Shown here: positions 53,639 to 61,823 of the stretch, one piece after another
Position numbering within the stretch: position 1 is the stretch's first letter
Layout of the letters: every line of letters begins with the position of its first letter
From: Candidatus Latescibacterota bacterium
Lineage (GTDB): Bacteria; Latescibacterota; UBA2968; UBA8231
Direction of reading: 5' to 3'
NCBI GenBank assembly: GCA_022819745.1
Contig: JAJEGS010000039.1
Coordinates: forward strand, 499,037-563,036
DNA length: 64,000 bases
Notes under the pieces: model-generated
Told to the model about the DNA's origin: nothing
Database searches by the model: none
The model's input: the letters and a program-made list of their open reading frames with translations, nothing else
Made by a program: the position numbers and the translations under genes

Positions 53639-54003
53639 ATTGAGGGTGGAGGATTATTTAATTTTAGCTATTAATTGCGTTTAAGTATGTCTCTTCGCCG
53701 TCTCCGTGTCCACTTCGGCACCCAACCCGCCGATTCCGCATGGCCGGTTTCAAGTAGATTGAAGTGTCTGTCGTCTGCACTCGACTCACGTTTTGTACCT
53801 CCGGGTCGGTCTAGTCCCTAAAGGTCTCATTCATGGGTTGTGCCCGATACAGTCTAACCCCGCACATCCCGTCTTCCCCACTGTGCTGCCGCCTTGGCAT
53901 GGATATTGCAATGCAAGAATTACGAATGGCCCCAACCGTCCCCTCCGGTTCGGACGGCTTGGTACGCCCTAATTCCTAATTGACCCAAGGATCTACGGCT
54001 TCT
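53639..54003. other. Intergenic region with a shared repeat
   Basis: 365 bases between the divergent TPR operon and the Rpn-like gene. It contains the 39-bp sequence (53678-53716) also present at 36422-36460. No gene is seen in the rest. Confidence 0.5.
53678..53716. repeat. 39-bp sequence shared with 36422-36460
   Basis: 35 of 39 positions match the other copy. The minus strand reads GGLGAEVDTETAKRHT and stop, with no open frame upstream, so it is a fragment. Confidence 0.6.
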
Positions 54004-54870
54004 ATGGCAGAATTTGACGTGATTTCCAAGGCCCTCATTCAGACCTATCCACAAGACTTCGCCCGCTTCGCGCTAGCCCAAGACGACGTCGAGGTGCTCG
54101 AAGTGCTCGATACGGAGCAACCCACTGTAGAGACGCACCGGATGGACAGCCTTATGCGCGTGCGTATCGACGGCACCGAAGCGCTGGTGCATCACGAGTT
54201 TCAAACGACAGATAGCACCCCTTCGGCCATGCCGTTGCGAATGGCTGGCTACATAGGTCGGATGCTGGAACAGTACGGCCGGCCGGTCTATTCCCATGTC
54301 ATCTACCTGCGGCCAAACGCCGGACGCCATGATCGCGGCGAGTACGTGCAAGATCGTTTGGGCTATCGCGTGGTTATCCAATACAAGGTGATTCGGCTGA
54401 GTGAGTTGGCCGGGCAAGCCATTCTCGACGGTGGCTATACAGGCTTGTTGCCCTTCGCGCCGCTGATGCAGCCGCCGGAAGGGCTGGCTGCCGCGCCGTG
54501 GTTGCGGCAGTGCGTACAGCGAGCCGAGGCCCTGCCGATGGCGGCGGAGATCAAGGCCAATTTTTTGACAGATTTGGTCATTCTGAGCGGTTTAGTGTAT
54601 GATTATCAAACCATTCAACGCATCATACCGGAGGAGATCATGTACGAATCGTCGGTTATTCAGCATTTTGCCGAGCAGGGGCGCGAGGAGGTGGGCCGAG
54701 AATTTCTCCTCGATGTGTTGGCCCTTCGCTTTCAGCCGGAGGATGTGCAACGGTTGGCCAGCCGCATTGAGGCCATCGACGATGTTCAGCGCCTCAAGCA
54801 ATTACATCGAGCGGCCATACAGGTCCCCAGCCTCGAAGCCTTTAGGCACCTGTTAGACGCCGACGAGTAG
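54004..54870 (+). CDS. Rpn-like PD-(D/E)XK nuclease, copy 2
   Basis: 288 residues from ATG 54004; the frame from 53980 adds eight unconvincing residues. D48 (HRMDSLMRV) and E65-x-Q67 (ALVHHEFQTTD) are retained. Clearly more divergent from copies 1 and 3 than these are from each other, for instance EYVQDRLGYRVVIQYKVIRL and EEVGREFLLDVLALRF. It borders the left side of the helicase operon, 44 bases from the 3' end of its last gene, facing it. Confidence 0.85.
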   Translation: MAEFDVISKALIQTYPQDFARFALAQDDVEVLEVLDTEQPTVETHRMDSLMRVRIDGTEALVHHEFQTTDSTPSAMPLRMAGYIGRMLEQYGRPVYSHVIYLRPNAGRHDRGEYVQDRLGYRVVIQYKVIRLSELAGQAILDGGYTGLLPFAPLMQPPEGLAAAPWLRQCVQRAEALPMAAEIKANFLTDLVILSGLVYDYQTIQRIIPEEIMYESSVIQHFAEQGREEVGREFLLDVLALRFQPEDVQRLASRIEAIDDVQRLKQLHRAAIQVPSLEAFRHLLDADE

Positions 54871-54897
54871 AAGCGCTGTCTAACGCTAGTTATCTAA

Positions 54898-54921
54898 AAG
54901 GAACGTCTGTGAGTTCAAGAG
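54898..54921. repeat. Island boundary sequence shared with 36553-36574
   Basis: AAGGAAC(A/G)TCTGTGAGTT(C/G)AAGAG occurs at both loci. Here it holds the stop codon of the 95-residue gene; at 36553 it holds the end of the DUF433 fragment followed by operon remnants. It marks the same left junction in both copies. Confidence 0.7.
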
Positions 54922-55202
54922 TACAAAGGCTCTAATTCACGTTCGATCAATTCAATCTGTTGAGGACGTTTTTTCTTTACTCTTTGAACTATCTCGCCGT
55001 TTGAGACCGCCTCAATAAATTCTTGCGTGCGAAAATTTTCTTTCTGGAAAAATCGTAAGCCTCTTATACAGATGGACCTAGTAGTACCCTCAGAAGAAGT
55101 GTCCTTAAAACCCAGGTTGTTATCTATGATCTGAAAAGCCTCCGCATGCGTTTTACCATTCACTCTCATAAGTCGGACAACAGGGATTAGATAATCTTTC
55201 AC
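54915..55202 (-). CDS. Small protein of unknown function, end of helicase operon
   Basis: 95 residues, GTG start that shares one base with the helicase stop (TAGTG). MKDYLIPVVRLMRVNGKTHA, EAFQIIDNNLGFKDTSSEGT, TRSICIRGLRFFQKENFRTQ. Basic in the middle, no signal peptide; the DTSSEGTTRSICIRGLRFF part has a look of a helix-turn-helix but I cannot assign it. Base composition is more AT-rich than the genome average. Tight coupling suggests it acts with the helicase. Confidence 0.65.
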   Translation of the reverse strand: MKDYLIPVVRLMRVNGKTHAEAFQIIDNNLGFKDTSSEGTTRSICIRGLRFFQKENFRTQEFIEAVSNGEIVQRVKKKRPQQIELIERELEPLYS

Positions 55203-57211
55203 TAGCTCATACTTTTTCTCATACTTTTTTTACTCACGTCCTCCGTTCTCGTTCTCCTTTCCTCCGGTTCTCCCCGATCCTTACCCTCATCGTCTGGCGA
55301 CTCCATTGGTTCAGGCAATAGATCAGCACCTCGCGCCTCACGTTGCAACAGGGACATTGCTTTATTTTTTGCACTGTTGAATATCAACGGTTTGTCTATA
55401 GGCTGGTTCTTCAGTTCGCCTAACTCGTCTTTCCACTCGTCCAATGCCGACTTGAGACGGCCTTCCCAATCGTTAAACATACGCCTTTCCTGCACTCGGG
55501 TCTTCGGTTGCTCCGTTTCTGGCAAGGCGGCGATATGGCTTTCAAACAGTGCATCCAATTCCTCATCATCGTTCAATTCCGTTTCCCGCCGCTCAATTTT
55601 TTCAAGCAGTTCGCGTTGACGATCGTCGCTGGCACCAGTAACATTCCGCCGTTCTCGCTCAAGCAGCTCTTTGAACAAGTCAGCCAAGCGATTAGCCAGT
55701 TCGCCATTCAATTCAGGGTAATCGTGAGATAACATTTCGTCCTCCGGGGAATAAGAGTCAATCAACTCGTCCAGTGGTTTGGTAACAGGCAAATGCGCTT
55801 GTATGTGAGCATCAATGTGGCACAGATCGCACACCAACTCATGAGCGTCGCCGCAGTGATTTTCAAACTCCCAGCGTTTCCAAGCTCGCCATTTGCCGCA
55901 ACGATTGCAGTCTTTGCCAAAGGGCTCGCCGCATCCCCGGCAATGATGGCTGGTCGCGGGAGATACAGTTTCGCACTTCGGACACCAGACAACCGATGCC
56001 TCACCCGGCGATTCTATGCCGCGCGGCTCCAGAGACCATTCCCGCTGTTCCTCGGGTAAGCCGTGTTTTTCTGAATTGGCGGTCAAATCCAGAATTAGGC
56101 AGTCGCCGCCGTCTTTCGGGCGCAAGCCGCGTCCGACCATCTGCAAGTACAGGGCCAAGCTCATGGTAGGCCGGGCAATTACGATACAGGATGCGTCGGG
56201 CAGGTCAAACCCCTCCGTCGCAACGACCACGTTGACCAGCACTTTGAGGGTGCCTTCTCTGAAACCGGCTATCGCTTTACTGCGCTCTTCGTTACTGGTA
56301 TCGCCCAAGATAACCGCAGCCGGTATGTCGGCGTCGTTGAAAACGCTGGCTAAGTTACGAGCGTGATCCACTGAAACGGCATAGGCGATGGTTGGCCGGT
56401 CGTCGTAGTCCCTTTGCCAGAACTCCAGTACTCCCGCCGTCATTACGTCCGGGTGGTTGGCCCGTTCAATGCCCCGGTCAGTGTAATCTCCGGTGCGGTC
56501 AACCTCACCGCCGATTATGCGCTGTTCCGGGGGCGGCAGTAGGGTTCGGGCGTCGCATAGCCAATCAGCAGCCTGCAAATCAGCGACCTGCGGCCCACAG
56601 AGTAACTCGTCAAACAGGTGGTCGAATCCCTCTTTTTTCGACAGCCGCCAAGGAGTGGCGGTCATGCCTACAATGCGACCGGGCCACTGCCTCATCGCCC
56701 GTTCCCAACCCTCAGCAGCAGCGTGGTGAGCTTCGTCAATCACCATTAGGTCATCGGCGTTATACTCATTCCAAATTTCCCTTTCAGCGGTGCGCCGATC
56801 CACGGTTTGCGCCATCAAAATGACGGCACCGCTGCTCATCGCTGGCGCATCGGTTCCCGGCGTCCATTTCACGTCCGTCATAGCCGAGATGTGGGCATCG
56901 GTCAGCATCCGACAAGTCTGCTCGGCAAGTTCCCTGCGGTGCGTCAGCCAAACCGCCTTGCGCCCGCCTGTGAGCCAGTCGGCCAGTAGCGCTCCGGCGA
57001 TGATGGTTTTGCCGCCACCGGTAGGCAACTGCGTCATCACCCTCGCTTTGGCGTCGGCGGCCAGAGCGGTCTGAACCTGCTGTAGCAGGTCCCGCTGGTA
57101 GGGACGCAGTGAAACGTCCGCGGCCCGTGGCTGCTCTACCTGCGCGAACACCATGTCTCGTTCATCATACTTCATACATCTGCGCGGGCTGCTCCGAAGT
57201 TCCGTCGTCAT
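55202..57211 (-). CDS. SF2 DEAH-box helicase with zinc ribbons
   Basis: 669 residues from the ATG at 57211, which overlaps the DUF4258 stop as ATGA; the longer frame to 57397 lies inside that gene. Motifs: Q-like LRPYQRDLL (35-43), Walker A PTGGGKT (63-69), DEAH at 159-162, MTATP at 183-187, TIAYAVSVDHA, VVVATEGFDLP and QMVGRGLRP (357-365). A Cys-rich section follows: C410-x2-C413, C424-x2-C427, C435-x2-C438, C461-x2-C464, then an acidic/coiled C-terminus (485-669) of unknown type. Like RadD/YejH-type or phage-type helicases in the core. Likely acts on DNA together with its operon partners. Confidence 0.9.
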   Translation of the reverse strand: MTTELRSSPRRCMKYDERDMVFAQVEQPRAADVSLRPYQRDLLQQVQTALAADAKARVMTQLPTGGGKTIIAGALLADWLTGGRKAVWLTHRRELAEQTCRMLTDAHISAMTDVKWTPGTDAPAMSSGAVILMAQTVDRRTAEREIWNEYNADDLMVIDEAHHAAAEGWERAMRQWPGRIVGMTATPWRLSKKEGFDHLFDELLCGPQVADLQAADWLCDARTLLPPPEQRIIGGEVDRTGDYTDRGIERANHPDVMTAGVLEFWQRDYDDRPTIAYAVSVDHARNLASVFNDADIPAAVILGDTSNEERSKAIAGFREGTLKVLVNVVVATEGFDLPDASCIVIARPTMSLALYLQMVGRGLRPKDGGDCLILDLTANSEKHGLPEEQREWSLEPRGIESPGEASVVWCPKCETVSPATSHHCRGCGEPFGKDCNRCGKWRAWKRWEFENHCGDAHELVCDLCHIDAHIQAHLPVTKPLDELIDSYSPEDEMLSHDYPELNGELANRLADLFKELLERERRNVTGASDDRQRELLEKIERRETELNDDEELDALFESHIAALPETEQPKTRVQERRMFNDWEGRLKSALDEWKDELGELKNQPIDKPLIFNSAKNKAMSLLQREARGADLLPEPMESPDDEGKDRGEPEERRTRTEDVSKKSMRKSMS

Positions 57212-57510
57212 TTCGCCAATCCCTTCTGGCGTCCGCGGCGTAGTGTTCGTTTTTGATCCGCTGGCCGTGAGGGATAGGCGGTAATGACATGCTCGCCGAG
57301 CATCACGACCTTGCAATTCGCTAGGCGTTCCAGCTTTTGGATCTCCCGCTTGCGGATGTCGATCTCGCGGGCGACATCCCGTTTGAGCAAAATCCACGTC
57401 TCGTCGTCCACTTGCGTCCCCAACTCGATAACGAGTGGAATATCCCTTTCGCGAATGGTCCGCTGCTGCATACGTGTCTCGGCGTGGCGAGTATAGCTAA
57501 TGTCGATCAT
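57208..57510 (-). CDS. DUF4258 domain protein
   Basis: 100 residues. ISYTRHAETRMQQRTIRERD gives the H-x3-R-x3-R start of DUF4258, with ANCKVVMLGEHVITAYPS near the end and a very basic tail (QKRTLRRGRQKGLAK). The middle (RDVAREIDIRKREIQKLERL) is a helix longer than usual. DUF4258 proteins are RelE/BrnT-like and often toxins. It overlaps both the XRE gene (4 bases) and the helicase gene (4 bases). Confidence 0.78.
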   Translation of the reverse strand: MIDISYTRHAETRMQQRTIRERDIPLVIELGTQVDDETWILLKRDVAREIDIRKREIQKLERLANCKVVMLGEHVITAYPSRPADQKRTLRRGRQKGLAK

Positions 57511-58757
57511 TGGTCGTCGCCTCCTTTTTCAGTGTTGGAATTGGTCTCTTGAGAGTTCGCCTCCTCTATGTCCTTTGAGGCATCTTCTGGGTCATTGCCG
57601 CTTAAGGAAGTACTGCGGTCCTTCTCCTCTATGATGAGCATTTCTAAGCGGCTCTGTCCCTCCCTGCGCTTCTCCTTTAAGTGGACCAGTTCCTCCCAGA
57701 GCTTATCCCGCTCCTCCCGGAGCTTCACCCACTTCCCGAGCTCCTTTCTTATGTCCTTCTCGGAAACGCTTTCTGGCATTTCTTCTATTCTATCTATTCT
57801 ATCGTCTTTCTTCTTTATCTCTTTTTCCAGATCCTTCATCCTCTTCTCCAGATCCTTTATCTCCTTCTCCAGATACTTGAAGGCGTCCGACAGTTTATCT
57901 TCAAGCCACTTCGCACGCTCCTCACCAGCGTCTTCCGCCATCAGTTCCTCGGGGATCTCGGAGAGCCGTGCATCTCCGGTTTCAAGAGCCAGCTTGGCGT
58001 CGTGAGAACCGGCTATGCCGTCAAGTTCGTCCCTGCAAATGTTGTAGTCGGGGAACTTTAATGGCGAACCGAACATGAGCCTATCACTGTCTACATGGAC
58101 GACGCCGGGGATGTCCAGTTCAACTTGCAACTTGCGCAAATAGCTGGCGAATGGGTTATCTGTGGAGAGATCGAAGAAGTCATCCATCAAAATGGAAGTA
58201 TCGCTGAACAGATGCTCTCCGAACAGATCGGCCTTATCGATGGAATTTTCTTCTGCCGCGATTCCTTCGTTCATGTATGACTCAGCACCAGATAGGCCTC
58301 CACGCCAGAACCCGTCAATTTGCTCCAAACGATCAATCGCTTCGTACGCCTCTTTCGATTTCTCGCGCCGCCAAGCGAAACTTCCCTCAGCCAGAAGCGC
58401 AAAGAAAAGCGGGGCCATGCTGATCACTTCGGCGGTGCTGACGCCATATCGGCGTTTGATGAGGTCGTAGGCTAGTCGCACCTTTGGCGCGACCTGTGCA
58501 CCGATCTGGACAGGCTTGGGGTCGGGTACCTTATCGAACTTAGGAAGCGGCAACTCGCCGATAAGCACACCCAGTTCGACGCTGAGTGCCTTGGCTAAGC
58601 GGTTCAGGGTGTCCTCTCGGGTTTTTTGACTCTTCTCCGGTTCGTTTTCCAAACGTTGTATCGTTCTTTCGGCGATTCCAGACCGTTCAGCAAGCTCTTT
58701 GCGCGTCATATGGTTTTTTTGGCGTAAACTGCTAAGACGTTCAGGATTGATTTTCAT
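57507..58757 (-). CDS. XRE-family HTH protein with long coiled-coil C-terminus
   Basis: 416 residues, AAGGAG 7 bases before ATG. HTH_3 at about 6-62 (LRQKNHMTRKELAERSGIAE, RTIQRLENEP). Residues 85-275 form an all-alpha domain of unknown type (VRLAYDLIKRRYGVSTAEVI, GFWRGGLSGAESYMNEGI). Residues 275-385 are a highly charged coiled coil (EKEIKDLEKRMKDLEKEI) and the tail is acidic. First gene of the operon and its likely autoregulator; the large body suggests it senses something or serves as antitoxin for the DUF4258 protein. Confidence 0.85.
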   Translation of the reverse strand: MKINPERLSSLRQKNHMTRKELAERSGIAERTIQRLENEPEKSQKTREDTLNRLAKALSVELGVLIGELPLPKFDKVPDPKPVQIGAQVAPKVRLAYDLIKRRYGVSTAEVISMAPLFFALLAEGSFAWRREKSKEAYEAIDRLEQIDGFWRGGLSGAESYMNEGIAAEENSIDKADLFGEHLFSDTSILMDDFFDLSTDNPFASYLRKLQVELDIPGVVHVDSDRLMFGSPLKFPDYNICRDELDGIAGSHDAKLALETGDARLSEIPEELMAEDAGEERAKWLEDKLSDAFKYLEKEIKDLEKRMKDLEKEIKKKDDRIDRIEEMPESVSEKDIRKELGKWVKLREERDKLWEELVHLKEKRREGQSRLEMLIIEEKDRSTSLSGNDPEDASKDIEEANSQETNSNTEKGGDDQ

Positions 58758-58783
58758 AGTAAGGCTCCTTTCTTTGAGACACC

Positions 58784-58829
58784 AATATAGCTTATTTTTT
58801 TAATTTGAAAAGAGATATAATCAGATATA
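58784..58829 (-). promoter_or_regulatory. Promoter and possible operator of the XRE operon
   Basis: Minus strand: TTTTCA at 58811-58806, 16-base spacer, TATATT at 58789-58784, about 27 bases before the start. AGATATA occurs at 58813-58819 and again at 58823-58829, 10 bases apart, and GGATATA at 58855, about three helical turns further. Such phasing is expected for binding of a helix-turn-helix dimer. Confidence 0.45.
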
Positions 58830-58870
58830 TTGAACAAAAATAAATTATAAAAATGGATATATTTAACTGA

Positions 58871-58966
58871 ATTGTCCGTTTATCCCTCAAAAATGTCCTC
58901 TTTACGCTTCTTGAGATGCCACCGGGGCCCTGTCACGGTACGAGAGAGACAAACGCGGACATTTTG
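58871..58966. mobile_element. Possible insertion-sequence end remnant
   Basis: ATTGTCCGTTT with AAACGCGGACA, and CAAAAATGTCC with GGACATTTTGG, form nested inverted repeats around a ~58-base centre. Repeated TGTCC words in this style occur at ends of some insertion sequences. No transposase gene is adjacent, so at most a solo end or a remnant. Confidence 0.35.
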
Positions 58967-59217
58967 GTGTAATTCACCCTTCGCTTCTATCATCACCAAG
59001 GGAGCCGACAAGCAGCCACGGCGCATAAACAACCCATCGGTGTGTGCTTGCTGACACACGGTGCGCCTCCCACAAGCCCCCTCTACCAGACCAGCGACGC
59101 TGGCATAGATATTGCCTTACACATGATGAAGCCATCCGCTTTTTTCGTCTTTTTGGGACGTTACGCGGTCGGCTCCCATGCAACCGCCCGTCCTCGCAAC
59201 CGTGCAAGGCATTGCTT

Positions 59218-60093
59218 ATGGCCGAATTTGATGTCGTCTCCAAGCATCTCATCCACACCTATCCCCACGACTTCGCCCGCTTTGCACTTCAGCACGACGA
59301 CCTTGAGGTGCTCGACGTAATCGACACCGAGCAACCCACGGTCGAAGCCCACCGCACCGATAGCCTGATCCGCGTGCGCGTCGCTGGCGACGAAGCGTTG
59401 GTCCATCACGAGTTTCAAACTACGGACAGCGACTCGCCGATGCCCTACCGCATGGTCGGCTATATCGGGCGCGGCATCCAGCAGCACCGCCTACCGATCC
59501 TTTCCATCGTCATCTACCTGCGTCCCGACGCCGGCCGCACCGATCCGGGGCACTATCTCCAAGAGCAACACGGCTTCCGCATCTTGGTGCAGTACAAGGT
59601 GATTCGGCTGATTGAGATAGACGGCCAACGCATTCTTGACGCGGGGCCTGCGGGCTTGCTGCCGTTTGCGCCGTTGATGCAGCCGCCAGCCGGGGTGGAT
59701 GACGAGGCGTGGTTGCGCCAGTGCGTCAACCGGGCGCAGGCAGTGCCGATGGACGAGGCGCTCAAGGCGAGTTATCTGGTCGATCTTGCGATTCTGAGCG
59801 GATTAGTGTATAAATCAGAAACGATTAGGACCATCATTGCGGAGGAGACTATGTACGAATCGTCGATAGTACAGTATTTCACAGAAAAGGGCATTGAGCA
59901 GGGGAGCCGAGAACGCGCCGTTGAAGATCTGCTTGATGTGCTGGAGATTCGCTTTGCTGTGGGCGCGGCCGACCCATTGGCCGCTCGCATACGGAGCATC
60001 GAGGATTTGCAACGCCTCAAGCAGTTGTTTCGGTCGGCTATACAGGCACCCAGCCTTGAAGACTTCAGACGCCTGTTAGACGCCGACGAGTAG
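59218..60093 (+). CDS. Rpn-like PD-(D/E)XK nuclease, copy 3
   Basis: 291 residues from ATG 59218; the frame from 59044 has 58 extra residues not found in the other copies. D48 (HRTDSLIRV) and E65-x-Q67 (ALVHHEFQTTD). Near-identical in long stretches to copy 1 (YIGRGI, VIYLRPDAGRTDPG, AILSGLVYKSETI, ETMYESSIVQYFTEKGI). Lies between the helicase operon and Uma2, in the same order and orientation as at the decayed locus. Predicted DNA endonuclease. Confidence 0.85.
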   Translation: MAEFDVVSKHLIHTYPHDFARFALQHDDLEVLDVIDTEQPTVEAHRTDSLIRVRVAGDEALVHHEFQTTDSDSPMPYRMVGYIGRGIQQHRLPILSIVIYLRPDAGRTDPGHYLQEQHGFRILVQYKVIRLIEIDGQRILDAGPAGLLPFAPLMQPPAGVDDEAWLRQCVNRAQAVPMDEALKASYLVDLAILSGLVYKSETIRTIIAEETMYESSIVQYFTEKGIEQGSRERAVEDLLDVLEIRFAVGAADPLAARIRSIEDLQRLKQLFRSAIQAPSLEDFRRLLDADE

Positions 60094-60143
60094 GGGCCTA
60101 TATATAGAGGTTCCTTCCCCTATCTGCCCTTGTGGAGATTCCC

Positions 60144-60692
60144 ATGACGACCACCGATTTGATTACCGCCGACGAGCTGTTGCAGATGAAGGACGATGGC
60201 TTCCGCTATGAACTGGTCCGAGGAGAATTGATAAAAATGAGTCCAGCCGGCCACCAACACGGCAGAATCGCGCTCAATTTGACAGGGCCACTTTTCCAAC
60301 ACGTAAAGACGCATAATCTAGGTGCTGTTTATGCGGCCGAAACCGGTTTCAAACTGGCCGAGGATCCCGATGTGGTGCGAGCCCCAGACGCGGCCTTCAT
60401 CCGACGCGAGCGGGTTGAGGCGGTGGGCCTGACCACAGGCTTTTGGCCCGGTGCCCCCGACCTAGCGGCCGAGGTCATCTCACCGGGCGATACCTACGCC
60501 GAGGTCCAGGACAAGATCGCCGACTGGCTCGACGCTGGCACCCGTTTAGTCGTGGTCGTCAATCCAAGCACCCGAACGGTCGCCCTGCATTACTCGCGGA
60601 GCGACGTCCGTATCCTGACCACTGACGACGTACTCGATGGCGGCGAAGTAGTGCTAGGCTGGTCCCTGCCGGTGCGAGATATCTTTCTCTAA
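60144..60692 (+). CDS. Uma2 family endonuclease
   Basis: 182 residues from ATG 60144 with GGAG 7 bases upstream (GTG 60132 is in frame but lacks a site). RYELVRGELIKMSPAGHQHG, VVRAPDAAFIRRER (D82), PDLAAEVISPGDTYAEVQDK (E110, K124) is the PD-(D/E)XK signature of Uma2/DUF820. The family is widely scattered and often linked to mobile or restriction contexts. Follows Rpn copy 3 by 50 bases, probably co-transcribed. Confidence 0.92.
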   Translation: MTTTDLITADELLQMKDDGFRYELVRGELIKMSPAGHQHGRIALNLTGPLFQHVKTHNLGAVYAAETGFKLAEDPDVVRAPDAAFIRRERVEAVGLTTGFWPGAPDLAAEVISPGDTYAEVQDKIADWLDAGTRLVVVVNPSTRTVALHYSRSDVRILTTDDVLDGGEVVLGWSLPVRDIFL

Positions 60693-60698
60693 ATACCT

Positions 60699-61661
60699 CT
60701 ACAACGCCCCTCGATGCCCCCGGCGAATAGCCTCGCACAAGCGCATGGTATGCACGGCGTCGTCCAAGTGCGACCACGGCGTGCTGTCCTCTAAAATGCA
60801 ATCGACAAAGTGGACGACCTCGTTGAAGCCGACCCCACCCATTGCTTCGATCTCCTCGTCCTCTACGGTAAAGGCTCGCCCCTTGTCATAGCCCTCCACC
60901 TGCGGCCCTCGCGTCATATCCAAATAGACCGACAAATCCTCGCCGTGAACTTCGGCCCGCTGAATGCGGTAGCCCACCCCGTAGTGGCTCATCATTATGC
61001 CGAAGGTGCCCGTATCGAAACGCACCACGGCATTGTGGCGGTGGCACCCAGGCCGCTCGCCGTCTTGCACCATCCCCTGCACCTCCACCGGAATGGCCGC
61101 TTCCTCAGCGCTGCGGCCAGCCAGCCAGCGCAGCAAATCAACGTGGTGAATGGCGTCGCATATCACCGGATCGGGTGCCACCGGCCCCAACAGAGTCACC
61201 GGCTTATTGTACGTGGCGGCGCAATGCACTGCGCCGCCAGCCGCTTGGATGCGCTGCCGCACAGCTAGCACTTGGGGAAAGTAACGCCGGTTAAAAGACA
61301 CCAGCGCCTTGCCCTCGCTCTGCTGAGCCGCTTGCGCCATTTGCGCGGTCTCGTCCGCGGTCATGCCCGGCGCTTTCTCCACCGAGGTATGCAGCCCGCG
61401 CTCCAAGCAATCGAGCACGATGGGCAGCAAGTGGCCGGGCATGGTGACCACGTGCACCACATCCGGCTGGCAGACATCGAGCATCTCCCGATAGTCGGCA
61501 AAGGCGCGTTCTGGCCCCCATTCGGACTGATTTTTGCGCAGCCGCTCTTCGTCCAGCTCGGCAATACCCACCAAGCGCAGGCGCGGCTCGTCGGCAATCA
61601 TGCGGAAGTGCGACTGGGCGTGGCCGCCGCAGCCGATGACCGCTACTTTCAGATCTGCCAT
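60699..61661 (-). CDS. Gfo/Idh/MocA family oxidoreductase, EKA variant
   Basis: 320 residues. GCGGHA at 10-15; VEKAPG at 94-99 in place of the EKP; CDAIHHVDLLRWLAG has the catalytic-zone His. A TSVEKAPGMT-type variant. Lone gene convergent with Uma2, no operon partners visible. Confidence 0.88.
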   Translation of the reverse strand: MADLKVAVIGCGGHAQSHFRMIADEPRLRLVGIAELDEERLRKNQSEWGPERAFADYREMLDVCQPDVVHVVTMPGHLLPIVLDCLERGLHTSVEKAPGMTADETAQMAQAAQQSEGKALVSFNRRYFPQVLAVRQRIQAAGGAVHCAATYNKPVTLLGPVAPDPVICDAIHHVDLLRWLAGRSAEEAAIPVEVQGMVQDGERPGCHRHNAVVRFDTGTFGIMMSHYGVGYRIQRAEVHGEDLSVYLDMTRGPQVEGYDKGRAFTVEDEEIEAMGGVGFNEVVHFVDCILEDSTPWSHLDDAVHTMRLCEAIRRGHRGAL

Positions 61662-61823
61662 GGGATTTCCTTTCCAAAGGGTTGAGTACCAAAGCTAAAA
61701 AACAATCGTCAATATACAGTGCTGCGTCCTCCTATGCTCGTTCTTCGTCGACAAATTTGACAGAGGATTGTGGGGCCAGTATAGTGTTGCATCTCGGTTC
61801 ACGACATTCCAAAGGATATGCTC

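Larger units (their letters stand above)
58758..59217. other. Divergent regulatory region between XRE operon and Rpn copy 3
   Basis: 460 bases. The left 110 bases are very AT-rich and hold the operon promoter; 58871-58966 has nested inverted repeats like an insertion-sequence end; the remainder up to 59217 shows an open frame extending the Rpn gene but with no similarity to the other Rpn copies. Confidence 0.55.

Noticed and set aside
57212..57397. N-terminal extension of the helicase
   Set aside because: It is fully inside the DUF4258 gene; the ATGA overlap gives a better start.
59044..59217. 58-residue N-terminal extension of Rpn copy 3
   Set aside because: Not present in the other two copies, which both begin MAEFD.
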